Part shown: positions 8,431 to 17,024 of the stretch, one piece after another
Numbering within the stretch: the first letter of the stretch is position 1
Layout: every line of letters starts with the position of its first letter
Assembly: GCA_965603205.1 (NCBI GenBank)
Contig: CBFDCC010000012.1
Span: 16,273 to 80,272, forward strand
DNA: 64,000 nt
DNA from: Temperatibacter sp965603205
GTDB taxonomy: Bacteria; Pseudomonadota; Alphaproteobacteria; Sphingomonadales; Kordiimonadaceae
Direction: 5' to 3'
The notes under the pieces: model-generated
Seen by the model: the letters and a program-made list of their open reading frames with translations, nothing else
What the model was told of the DNA's origin: nothing
The model's database searches: none
Translations under genes and position numbers: made by a program

Positions 8431-10386
8431 ATGCAGAAAATATTAATCGCCAATCGCGGCGAAATTGCCGTACGCGTAATCCAGACAGCCCGCGAATTTG
8501 GCTATAGAAGTGTTGCGGTTTACAGTGATGTCGACGCCGATAGCTTGCATGTATGCGAGGCGGATCAGGCGATTTGTCTTGGCGGCAAGACGGCAGCGGA
8601 GAGCTATCTGGATACGGCGAAAATACTTGACGCCGCCAAGAAGGTCGGCGCGGATGCCATTCATCCCGGTTACGGCTTTTTATCAGAAAATGCTGCCTTT
8701 GCCCGTGCCTGTGAAGCAGCAGGCATAACTTTTATCGGACCAAGGGCTGACGCGATTGAGTTGATGGGCAGCAAGCGCCTGTCGAAACTCGCGATGATAG
8801 AGGCTGGTGTACCATGCATTCCCGGTTATCAGGGCGCTGACCAAGGTGATGATATTTTATGCGCTAAGGCTGGGGAGATTGGTTTTCCTTTGATGGTCAA
8901 AGCATCAGCAGGCGGCGGTGGTCGCGGCATGCGTCTTGTAGCGTCTGCAAGTGATCTAGCTGCCCAGATTAAAACCGCACGCTCGGAAGCGCAAAATGCT
9001 TTCGGCAGTGATGAATTGATCCTAGAGAAAGCAGTGGTCCAGCCTCGCCATATTGAAATTCAGATATTTGCCGATGAGCACGGCAATGTCGTGCATTTAT
9101 TTGAACGCGATTGCTCGGTTCAGCGCCGCCACCAGAAGGTGGTGGAAGAAGCCCCAAGCCCCTTCGTTGATCCTGCGTTGCGGGCGCGCATGGGGCAGGC
9201 GGCGGTTGAAGCCGCCAAATCGTGTAATTATCGCGGCGCAGGCACTGTTGAGTTCCTCGTTGACGCCGATAAAAACTTTTATTTCCTCGAAATGAATACC
9301 CGCCTGCAGGTGGAGCATCCAGTGACCGAAATGATCACAGGGTTTGATCTGGTTGAATGGCAATTCATCGTGGCTGAAGGGCAGGTGCTGCCGCTTTCAC
9401 AAGACGAGATCACTTTTGAGGGACACGCTATCGAAGTGCGCCTTTACGCGGAAGACCCGCGCCATGATTTTATGCCGCAAACAGGAACCATCCATGCGTG
9501 GGAGGTGCCCTATTCATTGGGTGTTCGCACAGATAGCGGCATTCAAGAGGGACAAGAAGTTAGTCCTTATTATGATCCAATGATCGCTAAAATCATTGCT
9601 TACGGTGATACGCGCGCCACGGCTATCCGTCGCTTGGCCTCAAGTCTTGATGACTGCCAACTTCTCGGTGTGAATAATAACAAAGCATTTCTCTCTAATG
9701 TGCTGCGCCATGCTACTTTTGTAGCGGGCAGTGCGACAACGGCCTTTTTAGCCGAGCATTTTGAAAATGATCCAACAATGAGTGAGGGCGAGCCCAGCAT
9801 AGAGGTTATCGCCAGAGCAGCATTGACTTACTATAAACATGGTCAAAAAAATATTCAGGGCTGGACATCGTCAACCGACACGCTGTCACGTTTTAAACTG
9901 GAATCCACAGGCAAGACCTATGAGATAGAACTAGTGGAACACGACGCCTGTTACAGCATATCTTGCGGCGATCAAGCGACGACTTTGCATTTGGCAGAAA
10001 TGGATAATGTTGTCTGGTACGTTGTAGAAGGCGGTGTGCGGGATGGGTTTCATCAGGCCATGATCGGCGACAGGCTATATCTTGATGACAGATCGGGCCA
10101 TTATATTTTTGACAATGTGATGCATCGACCAGCCGCTGCAAGCGCTGGATCTAGTGATGGTCAGGTGAAAGCGCCGATGGATGGGGCCATCATTGATGTG
10201 CTTGTCACGGTTGGCGACAAGGTTGAGGCCGGTCAGGCATTGGTGGTGATGGAAGCCATGAAAATGGAACATTCCCTCAAGGCCAGTGTTGCGGGTGTGG
10301 TGGAAAACATGTCCGTAAGTGTGGGCGATCAAGTCAAGGCACGGCAAATTTTGGCGCGTGTCTCGGTCACGAAAGAAAAAGGATAA
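8431..10386 (+). CDS. atuF: Acyl-CoA carboxylase alpha subunit (biotin carboxylase/carrier)
   Basis: A 651-aa subunit combining biotin carboxylase (about 1-445) with a linker/BT domain and a C-terminal biotinyl carrier domain (about 575-648). The N-terminal IANRGEIAVRVI, the ATP-grasp glycine loop KASAGGGGRGMR and EMNTRLQVEHPVTE are all present. The biotin attachment site is VVMEAMKMEH, with Lys611 as acceptor. It carboxylates biotin with bicarbonate and ATP, then supplies the beta subunit encoded upstream. Length and order match the alpha subunits of methylcrotonyl- and geranyl-CoA carboxylases. It overlaps nothing and follows the hydratase by 4 bases. Confidence 0.85.
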   Translation: MQKILIANRGEIAVRVIQTAREFGYRSVAVYSDVDADSLHVCEADQAICLGGKTAAESYLDTAKILDAAKKVGADAIHPGYGFLSENAAFARACEAAGITFIGPRADAIELMGSKRLSKLAMIEAGVPCIPGYQGADQGDDILCAKAGEIGFPLMVKASAGGGGRGMRLVASASDLAAQIKTARSEAQNAFGSDELILEKAVVQPRHIEIQIFADEHGNVVHLFERDCSVQRRHQKVVEEAPSPFVDPALRARMGQAAVEAAKSCNYRGAGTVEFLVDADKNFYFLEMNTRLQVEHPVTEMITGFDLVEWQFIVAEGQVLPLSQDEITFEGHAIEVRLYAEDPRHDFMPQTGTIHAWEVPYSLGVRTDSGIQEGQEVSPYYDPMIAKIIAYGDTRATAIRRLASSLDDCQLLGVNNNKAFLSNVLRHATFVAGSATTAFLAEHFENDPTMSEGEPSIEVIARAALTYYKHGQKNIQGWTSSTDTLSRFKLESTGKTYEIELVEHDACYSISCGDQATTLHLAEMDNVVWYVVEGGVRDGFHQAMIGDRLYLDDRSGHYIFDNVMHRPAAASAGSSDGQVKAPMDGAIIDVLVTVGDKVEAGQALVVMEAMKMEHSLKASVAGVVENMSVSVGDQVKARQILARVSVTKEKG

Positions 10387-10391
10387 AGAAT

Positions 10392-12170
10392 ATGTCAAAT
10401 AAGACAGTACGCATCGGATGTGCTTCAGCCTTTTATGGCGACAGTCAACTTTCAGCACGCCAACTCGTGGACAAAGGCGAGATAGATTATCTGGTGTTTG
10501 ACTATCTTGCGGAATCAACGATGGCAATTTTGGCACGTATGGCCATGAAAGATAAAAAACTGGGTTACGCCATTGATTTTGTCACTGTTGCGATGAAAGA
10601 TGTGTTGGCTGACTGTGCCAAGAAAGGCATCAAGGTGGTGGCCAACGCCGGCGGCGTTAATGTGCCTGGCTGCATCGAAGCAATCGAAGCGCTATGTGTC
10701 GAGCAGGGCTTGAATTTGACCATCGCGGGGGTTTACGGCGATGACCTTAGCAACCGAGCAGGCGACCTCGCCGCCAATGGTTTGCCCGATATCAAAACTG
10801 GCGAACCCCTGCCCGAAAAGCTCGCCAGCATTAACGCATATCTGGGTGCGGAGCCCATTGCCAGAGCACTGGCCGCTGGCGCTGATGTGGTGGTAACAGG
10901 GCGCGTGGTCGATAGTGCTGTGGTGCTCGGACCGTTGATTCACGAATTCGACTGGGCGATGACTGATTATGACCGCTTGGCGCAAGGTTCGCTCGCGGGC
11001 CATGTTGTTGAATGCGGGGCGCAATGTACAGGGGGCAACTTTACCGATTGGCATCTGGTGCCTGATTTTTCTGATATGAGCTATCCAATCGCAGAAGTGA
11101 GCGACGATGGTAGTTTTATCATCGATATTCCACCCGGCACAGGCGGGATGGTAACGACCGCCACCGTCGGTGAACAAATACTCTATGAAATTGGTGATCC
11201 AGCGAATTATTTACTGCCTGATGTGCGATGCGATTTTTCGAATGTGACCCTGAAACAACTGGCGAAAGACCGAGTGCAGATAAAGGGCGCCAAGGGTCGT
11301 GCTCCCGGGCCTGATTATAAGACCTGTGCCACCTACACCGATGGTTACCGCATGATGGGCGCTTTTTATATGGCAGGTATTAATGCTGCTGATAAAGCCC
11401 GCACCAACATGGAAGCTTGGATCAAGCGCACCCGTAAAGCTTTCAAGGAAAGAGGCTTCGAGGATTATCGCCGGGTGTCGCTGGACTGTATTGGCACCGA
11501 AGCTATTTATGGCCCCAATTCCCGTGTAGAGGACGCGCGGGAGGTGATGGGCAAATTTGGTGTCCATCACGACAATAAAGCAGCTCTTACATTTGCTGCC
11601 GCTGAAATGGCCTACCTCGGCACGTCGGCAGCACCGGGCATGACGGGTTTTGGCGCTGGCCGGGCTCGCCCCCAACCTTTGATGCGTATTCATTCTGCTA
11701 TGCTCTCCAAATCAAGCTTGCCGGTAAAAGTACAGGTCGGAGACAGGATTATCGCCGAAGAGATTTATAATGTAGGTGAGACCTCTGCCCCTTTTGACAG
11801 TAGCGAGATGGAAATTACAGCATTAAAGCCTGATAAAGGTTGGATTGAAGTGCCGCTTGAAAAACTTGCCTATGCCCGCAGTGGTGATAAGGGCGATAGT
11901 GCCAACATTGGGATTATTGCTCGGGAAAAGCGCTTTCTTCCAATTCTGCAAACACAGGTAACAGCGCCTGTGGTAGCTGACTATTTTGCGCATTTAGTGA
12001 GTGGAGATGTAACGCGTTACAGCCTGCCGGGCTTTCATGCCTATAACTTTTTGATGGAAGAAGCGCTTGGTGGTGGTGCCACGGCATCATTGCGCTTGGA
12101 CAGTCAGGGGAAAAATTACGGCCAGATGCTTTTGTCACTACCAGTTCGCATTCCCTTAGTTTGGCTATAG
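10392..12170 (+). CDS. atuA: Acyclic terpene utilization AtuA family protein (DUF1446)
   Basis: This 592-aa protein has an AtuA/DUF1446 domain (about 1-455, starting VRIGCASAFYGDS, with VVTGRVVDSAVVLGP and GAQCTGGNFTDW) and the C-terminal AtuA-like alpha/beta domain (about 480-585, LEKLAYARSGDKGDSANIG). AtuA is required for growth of Pseudomonas on citronellol/geraniol, but its chemical role is unproven. It is the last gene of the tight operon, 5 bases after the carboxylase alpha subunit. Its presence is the strongest single argument that the cluster acts on acyclic terpenoids. AtuA homologues also occur with other carboxylases, so this is not conclusive. Confidence 0.82.
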   Translation: MSNKTVRIGCASAFYGDSQLSARQLVDKGEIDYLVFDYLAESTMAILARMAMKDKKLGYAIDFVTVAMKDVLADCAKKGIKVVANAGGVNVPGCIEAIEALCVEQGLNLTIAGVYGDDLSNRAGDLAANGLPDIKTGEPLPEKLASINAYLGAEPIARALAAGADVVVTGRVVDSAVVLGPLIHEFDWAMTDYDRLAQGSLAGHVVECGAQCTGGNFTDWHLVPDFSDMSYPIAEVSDDGSFIIDIPPGTGGMVTTATVGEQILYEIGDPANYLLPDVRCDFSNVTLKQLAKDRVQIKGAKGRAPGPDYKTCATYTDGYRMMGAFYMAGINAADKARTNMEAWIKRTRKAFKERGFEDYRRVSLDCIGTEAIYGPNSRVEDAREVMGKFGVHHDNKAALTFAAAEMAYLGTSAAPGMTGFGAGRARPQPLMRIHSAMLSKSSLPVKVQVGDRIIAEEIYNVGETSAPFDSSEMEITALKPDKGWIEVPLEKLAYARSGDKGDSANIGIIAREKRFLPILQTQVTAPVVADYFAHLVSGDVTRYSLPGFHAYNFLMEEALGGGATASLRLDSQGKNYGQMLLSLPVRIPLVWL

Positions 12171-12253
12171 GCTGTTATTAGACGTCACAGCTTGCTTTGC
12201 CCCACAAATTTGCTAAGCTCATAGGCATTGGGATATATGAGGGGAGACATATT

Positions 12254-14152
12254 GTGGGATCGAATAACAAAAAACTAGGCATGCATCGGTCTATCGACAG
12301 GCGTGATTTTCTAAACGGGGCTGCCATCATGGTTGGTGCCTCATTGTTACCCACTGCTATTAGTATAGGCACGCTGGCAGCAGAATCCACTGAGCTTTAT
12401 TACCCGCCAACAAAGACCGGCATGCGGGGCAATCATCCAGGTTCGTTTGATGCTGCTCATCCGCTTGCATGGCATGGCGCCGCGCCGCAGACTTATGATG
12501 ATATTGGTGAGGAATATGATCTTGTGGTTGTCGGCGGCGGGCTAAGCGGTCTAGCAGCCGCGATCTTCTTTCAACAGCAACGCGGGACATCTGCGCGTAT
12601 CCTTATCCTTGATAATCACGACGACTTTGGCGGCCACGCTAAGCGCAATGAATTTAACTCTGGCGGCCACATGCTGCTTGGCATCGGCGGCAGCGTCAAT
12701 CTAGAGGCCCCAAGCCATTACAGCGATGTCACCCAAAAACTGTTGAAAGATGTAGGCATTAATATCGCGAAACTGGAAAAATCCCAAGACCCTGATTATA
12801 CCTTGTCATCACCAGATAAGGGATCAGGTTTGTTCATCAAAACAAATGAGGGCGCAGGCAAAACAGTGGTCGGCCAGTGGTCGGCGGCGTTTAACGGACA
12901 AGGCGATTACACATCCCTCATCAATCAGCTGCCACTAGCAAAGGCAGATAAAATCAAGCTCGTTCGCTTTGCGAGTGGTGAGCAGGATTATCTAGAGGGT
13001 CTCTCGGCTGATGAACGGGCAGCGTATCTCTCGTCAACCTCCTATCATAAGTTTCTGCGGGATTTGGTGGGGCTTTCCAGTGAGAGCCTATTACTGTTTG
13101 ATTCAATGTTGCGCCTGCTTTTTGGTGTGGGCGGGGACGGTATTTCGGTCACGGAAGCTTTTAATAGCGGCGCACCGGGGATCAACTCTGTTGGAAAGGC
13201 GCTGGCGGATGAATCTCACTCCGACGAAGACAATAATCAATCGCTTTACTTTCCCGACGGTAACGCCACTGTGGCGCGTCTCATGGTACGCAAGCTGATA
13301 CCTGCTGTAGCACAAGGTAGTTCCATGGATGATATCGCCGCTGCACAGTTTGACTATAGTAAGTTGGACGTGGCAGCTTCGCCTGTTCGTCTGCGCCTTA
13401 ACAGTACGGTTGTTGGTGCTAGCCAAGAAGGTGACCTCGTCACCGTCAATTATGTTCAAGACGGCAAACCATTTCGCGTAAAGGCCAAACACTGCATTAT
13501 GGCCTGCTATAATTCTATTATCCCGCATCTTTGCCCCTCGCTACCCGAGACCCAAAAGGAGGCCCTCAAATACGGCGTAAAGATACCGCTCATCTGGACG
13601 AATGTGCTCTTGAGGCAAGGGACACCTTTTTATAAGGCCGGCGTTGAGCTTTATGAATGCCCGAACAGCCCTTTCACGGTTGTCTCTAAGGTGCCGTCAA
13701 CTAAAATGGCTGACTATCAGGCACCGCAGGACCACAGCGATCCGCTTGTTGTCTTCATGTTAGGCTCGCCCGTGCCGCAAAAAGAGCCTGGGCAGGTCGC
13801 CCGTGACCTATACAGGCTGGCCAGACACGAACTTTTAGAGACCCCTTTCTCAACTTTCGAGCGGCAGATACGCGAGCAACTGACCGACCTGTTTGGCGCG
13901 CATGGGTTTGACGCTGACCGCGATATCGAAGCGATTACGGTCAATCGATGGGCGCACGGCTATGCCTACGAGTATCTAGAACTTGAAGATGACTTTGCTG
14001 AAGGGGCCTACCCGCATCAGATAGGCAGACAACAATTTGGTCGTATCTCAATCGCAAACTCAGACTCAGAAGCCTATGCGTATGTCAATGGGGCCGTTGA
14101 CGCGGCTTGGCGTGCCATAAGAGAACAACTCTCCACTGTTAATAAGACCTAA
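12254..14152 (+). CDS. Tat-exported FAD-dependent oxidoreductase, SpdH (spermidine dehydrogenase)-like
   Basis: A twin-arginine signal (SIDRRDFLNGAAIMVGASLL) is followed by YYPPTKTGMRGNHPGS and then a Rossmann FAD motif (LVVVGGGLSGLAAA). DNHDDFGGHAKRNEF is a block I recognise from periplasmic spermidine dehydrogenase-type flavoproteins. The longest frame starts at TTG 12197, but GTG 12254 follows GGGGAGA at good spacing and gives 632 aa, matching the family (about 620). It would oxidise an amine or related substrate in the periplasm. It lies 83 bases after atuA, same strand, and is followed by a secreted cupin. Flavoprotein and Tat export are secure; polyamine substrate is inference. Confidence 0.75.
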   Translation: MGSNNKKLGMHRSIDRRDFLNGAAIMVGASLLPTAISIGTLAAESTELYYPPTKTGMRGNHPGSFDAAHPLAWHGAAPQTYDDIGEEYDLVVVGGGLSGLAAAIFFQQQRGTSARILILDNHDDFGGHAKRNEFNSGGHMLLGIGGSVNLEAPSHYSDVTQKLLKDVGINIAKLEKSQDPDYTLSSPDKGSGLFIKTNEGAGKTVVGQWSAAFNGQGDYTSLINQLPLAKADKIKLVRFASGEQDYLEGLSADERAAYLSSTSYHKFLRDLVGLSSESLLLFDSMLRLLFGVGGDGISVTEAFNSGAPGINSVGKALADESHSDEDNNQSLYFPDGNATVARLMVRKLIPAVAQGSSMDDIAAAQFDYSKLDVAASPVRLRLNSTVVGASQEGDLVTVNYVQDGKPFRVKAKHCIMACYNSIIPHLCPSLPETQKEALKYGVKIPLIWTNVLLRQGTPFYKAGVELYECPNSPFTVVSKVPSTKMADYQAPQDHSDPLVVFMLGSPVPQKEPGQVARDLYRLARHELLETPFSTFERQIREQLTDLFGAHGFDADRDIEAITVNRWAHGYAYEYLELEDDFAEGAYPHQIGRQQFGRISIANSDSEAYAYVNGAVDAAWRAIREQLSTVNKT

Positions 14153-14178
14153 ACCAAAACCCAACAAAGGAAATTGAA

Positions 14179-14682
14179 ATGTTACGTAATGCTTATAAAA
14201 AATTAGGATTAGTAGGCCTATCCCTCATCGCAAGCGTGGCGCTCACATTGGTGGCGCAGTCCAATCTACAGATTAGCCCAGCCGCCACTGCTGCTGACGA
14301 GAATGTGGTTAAGCCAGCGCAAAGCTGGAGCCTTGAAAGTGTGAATAACCTAAAGCTCAAAGAGCTTGGGAAAATCGACTGGGTAACGGTCAAGAGCGGC
14401 GGCGAATACAACAGAGAAATAGCCTTGTTCGAGGGCCAGAATGTAATGCTTGTATGGGAATCTGCGCCAGCAGTGCTCCTGATCGATACGCCCACAGCTA
14501 TCGATGAATTTGTTGTGGTCACGAAGGGTATACTCACTCTAACCGACAAAGATGGAAACTCAGTCACCTACAAAAAAGGCGATATGTTTATGCTGCCAAA
14601 GGGTTTCACAGGAACTTGGGATATGCCTGAAGAGTATCGTGAGCTGATTGTCGTCGATACCAAACTATACAACGCACCATAA
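14179..14682 (+). CDS. Secreted cupin-domain protein
   Basis: A 167-aa protein with an N-terminal signal peptide or anchor (KLGLVGLSLIASVALTLVA, about residues 8-26). Its single cupin fold resembles the DUF861/ureidoglycine-type cupins: IDEFVVVTKGILTLTDKDG then YKKGDMFMLPKGFTGTWDM. The typical metal His residues of the first cupin motif are not obvious, so it may bind a ligand rather than catalyse. SD AAAGGAAA precedes the ATG, 26 bases after the flavoprotein, so the two exported proteins probably form a pair. Function unknown. Confidence 0.75.
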   Translation: MLRNAYKKLGLVGLSLIASVALTLVAQSNLQISPAATAADENVVKPAQSWSLESVNNLKLKELGKIDWVTVKSGGEYNREIALFEGQNVMLVWESAPAVLLIDTPTAIDEFVVVTKGILTLTDKDGNSVTYKKGDMFMLPKGFTGTWDMPEEYRELIVVDTKLYNAP

Positions 14683-14833
14683 TACGTCGCCGCCATGATA
14701 AAGGCGGATATCCTTGAGTCCGCACTCATCTCATGATCCGTGGCAGGGTACTGAGCTAGGGTGCTGGCACATGCTAAAAAGTCACACTGAAGTGAATGAA
14801 TTATAAATTATATCATACACTTACCAAACATTA

Positions 14834-14867
14834 TGGAGGAGCAGTGGGTTTCCCTTATGCTCCTCCA
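14834..14867. terminator. Perfect 10-bp inverted repeat after cupin gene
   Basis: TGGAGGAGCA (14834-14843) and TGCTCCTCCA (14858-14867) form a perfect 10-bp stem with a 14-base loop. There is no strong U-tract on either strand. It lies in the 293-base convergent gap between the cupin gene and the sulfotransferase, so it may end both transcripts. The rest of this gap shows nothing recognisable. Confidence 0.5.
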
Positions 14868-14975
14868 GTAAAAATAGGTTATCCTTTTGGGTGATGTTTG
14901 GGATTTAGAGCTTGGGTTTACCTATCGAGCGCAGCGAAGATGACCAAGTGTAATAGACACTGGCTCTGAACTGAT

Positions 14976-16955
14976 TTAAGGCGCAAGGGGCCCCAAAGCC
15001 TCTTTTAACGGACCTAAATAATCCTCAAAGGGTTTCCATGCCTCAAGCCCTTTTGTGTTGATTTTCTGACGAACCTGCTCTGAACTAGCTGTTTTTACTG
15101 CGCGCTCAGTTTTATGAAAATCCAAACAGGCCTCTTCGAAAGGCAAGCCACAATAGTCCAATAATTTTCTGATTTCTGTCTCGCTATCAGCGACCATATT
15201 TTCATAAATTACCCTGTGGATAGCCTCTGGCATCACTTGGTCATAATAGTCCATCAAATCAACATATCCACGATAATAGCGCCCCATAGATGAGAGGCTA
15301 TAGGTGAATTCTTGGCCCTCTGCAAAAAGCTGCTTGAACCCGCTAAAGCAGCAAGCCATCGGGTCCCTGCGGGCATCAATTATTTTTGCATTGGGTAAAA
15401 TTAGCTTAATCAAAGGAATATGGCGGAAATTATTCGGCATCTTATCCGTAAAAAACTGAGCGTTCCCACGATGCTGTTTTGTCTCAGCGAGATAGCGTTC
15501 GCCCAATGCACGCAATTGATCTGCATCTAATTGATTTAAAATATTAGGATAACCATCCTCTGCGTCAACTGTCTTACGCTGGCGTAGTTCCTGAGCAATC
15601 ATCAGTATATTAGGCAGTTCCATGGTCCCATCAACCATAGAATGCGATGCTAGAATTTGTTCTATTAACGTGGAACCCGCACGGGGCAAGCCTACAATAA
15701 AGATTGGATCAATTGCCTCGCAGCCCTGCCCCTTAGTATTTTTTATAAGTGCTGGGGTGCAAATAGCCTTTTGCGCCTGAAGCTCTTTGTCCATACCGTC
15801 TGCGTCATAGCGGCTTTCAGCGTGTCTAAGCGCGTTTCCTGCCGTATAATTATCAAATGACTTTCCATAGTCTTTTTGATCTTCAAATACTTTACCAAGG
15901 GAAAAATATATCTGAGTTTTTGCCGCGACAGAAATGGCTTTCTGCTCTACCTGTTTTTGCATCAGAGCAATTTCTTCGCCGTTAAATGAGTATGTTTTCA
16001 GATTGGCGAGACCATACCAAGCATCACCATATTCTGGTGCATGACTTATGGCCTGCTTATAGCTTTCAATCGCCTTTTCTTGATGACCCAATGTTTTAAG
16101 CGCATGCCCCTTGGATGTGTGAGTGGCAGCGTCAGCAGGGAGCTTGGTCAGGACTTTATCAAAATATGTTAATGATTCTGAATAATCCCCTGCCTGCATA
16201 GCCTGAATAGCGTAATGCGATAGAAAAACTGGATTTTCCGGGTCGGTTTCAAGTAAATCCTTGGAAGCCTTATAGGCAATTTCAAATTTCTGTGCTTTGC
16301 GCAAAACCTGAATATAATCTAGCCTCAGCTGAATCTCATTGGGGGCAAAATTAATAGCATTTTCCAGCAGAAACTCCGCTTCATTCAACACACCAAAACG
16401 GCTAGCAATGTCTGCAAGTAACCGCATAGCCTCAGTATGTGTGGGATTTACCCTTAAAAAAGCCCGGCACAGTTTTTCTGCTTTTACTAGTTTATCTTCA
16501 TGTAAATAATTGATGACTGCCAATAATTCTTTTGGCAACGATTGCAATCTTAGCAGTTGCTGTTCCGCTTTTAATGCTTCTGGTTGGTTGTTTACCGTTT
16601 TAAATAATTGCACCAACTCATGCCACGCCCCTGTCAATGCAGGGTTGGCTTTAACAGCTTGCTGAAAGGCTATAATCGCGTCTTTCAGTTCGCCCTTAGA
16701 TTTAAACACATATCCCAATTCCTGATGGGCGCGGCCAAATTCTGGTGACTGAGTTAATAATGTACCAAGGGTACTCTCGGCTTTATCTAGTTTCTGATTA
16801 TAGCGATACAAAACTGCTTGGATATAAAGAGCAGCTTTATTGTCTGCTTCCTCTTTCAAAACATCAGTGATAATGCGCTGAGCCCCATCGAGGTTCCCCT
16901 GCATTAACATTTTCTGCGCCTGAGCCAAATTTTGTTGAATTTGGTCTTTATCCAT
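14976..16955 (-). CDS. TPR-repeat sulfotransferase family protein
   Basis: A 659-aa protein. An array of TPR helices fills about residues 1-390 (for example HTSKGHALKTLGHQEKAIES), followed by a sulfotransferase domain (about 405-650). The PAPS-binding loop FIVGLPRAGSTLIEQILASH and the 3'-phosphate motif INAKIIDARRDPMACCFSGF-like segment near residue 530 are present. TPR-sulfotransferases transfer sulfate from PAPS to proteins, peptides or other acceptors; the acceptor is unknown. It lies just downstream of a TonB-dependent receptor gene, separated by a terminator-like hairpin whose U-tract runs into this gene's SD (AAGGAAATGAAATG). Confidence 0.85.
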   Translation of the reverse strand: MDKDQIQQNLAQAQKMLMQGNLDGAQRIITDVLKEEADNKAALYIQAVLYRYNQKLDKAESTLGTLLTQSPEFGRAHQELGYVFKSKGELKDAIIAFQQAVKANPALTGAWHELVQLFKTVNNQPEALKAEQQLLRLQSLPKELLAVINYLHEDKLVKAEKLCRAFLRVNPTHTEAMRLLADIASRFGVLNEAEFLLENAINFAPNEIQLRLDYIQVLRKAQKFEIAYKASKDLLETDPENPVFLSHYAIQAMQAGDYSESLTYFDKVLTKLPADAATHTSKGHALKTLGHQEKAIESYKQAISHAPEYGDAWYGLANLKTYSFNGEEIALMQKQVEQKAISVAAKTQIYFSLGKVFEDQKDYGKSFDNYTAGNALRHAESRYDADGMDKELQAQKAICTPALIKNTKGQGCEAIDPIFIVGLPRAGSTLIEQILASHSMVDGTMELPNILMIAQELRQRKTVDAEDGYPNILNQLDADQLRALGERYLAETKQHRGNAQFFTDKMPNNFRHIPLIKLILPNAKIIDARRDPMACCFSGFKQLFAEGQEFTYSLSSMGRYYRGYVDLMDYYDQVMPEAIHRVIYENMVADSETEIRKLLDYCGLPFEEACLDFHKTERAVKTASSEQVRQKINTKGLEAWKPFEDYLGPLKEALGPLAP

Positions 16956-16971
16956 TTCATTTCCTTAAAAT

Positions 16972-16995
16972 AAAGGCGCTACGAATAGCGCCTTT
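16972..16995 (-). terminator. Rho-independent terminator/attenuator between TonB receptor and sulfotransferase
   Basis: AAAGGCGCTA (16972-16981) and TAGCGCCTTT (16986-16995) form a perfect 10-bp stem with a 4-base loop. Read on the minus strand it is followed by TATTTT. It lies 29 bases after the receptor stop codon and its U-tract abuts the AAGGAA ribosome site of the sulfotransferase. Partial readthrough would couple the two genes. Confidence 0.8.
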
Positions 16996-17024
16996 AATAG
17001 ATTTTTAGCTTAATGGTCGGCTAA

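Noticed and set aside
272..12170. Interpretation as a leucine/isovalerate (liu) operon
   Set aside because: Considered because of the carboxylase and hydratase, but AtuA and an AtuD-like dehydrogenase are present and no HMG-CoA lyase is; kept only as an alternative.
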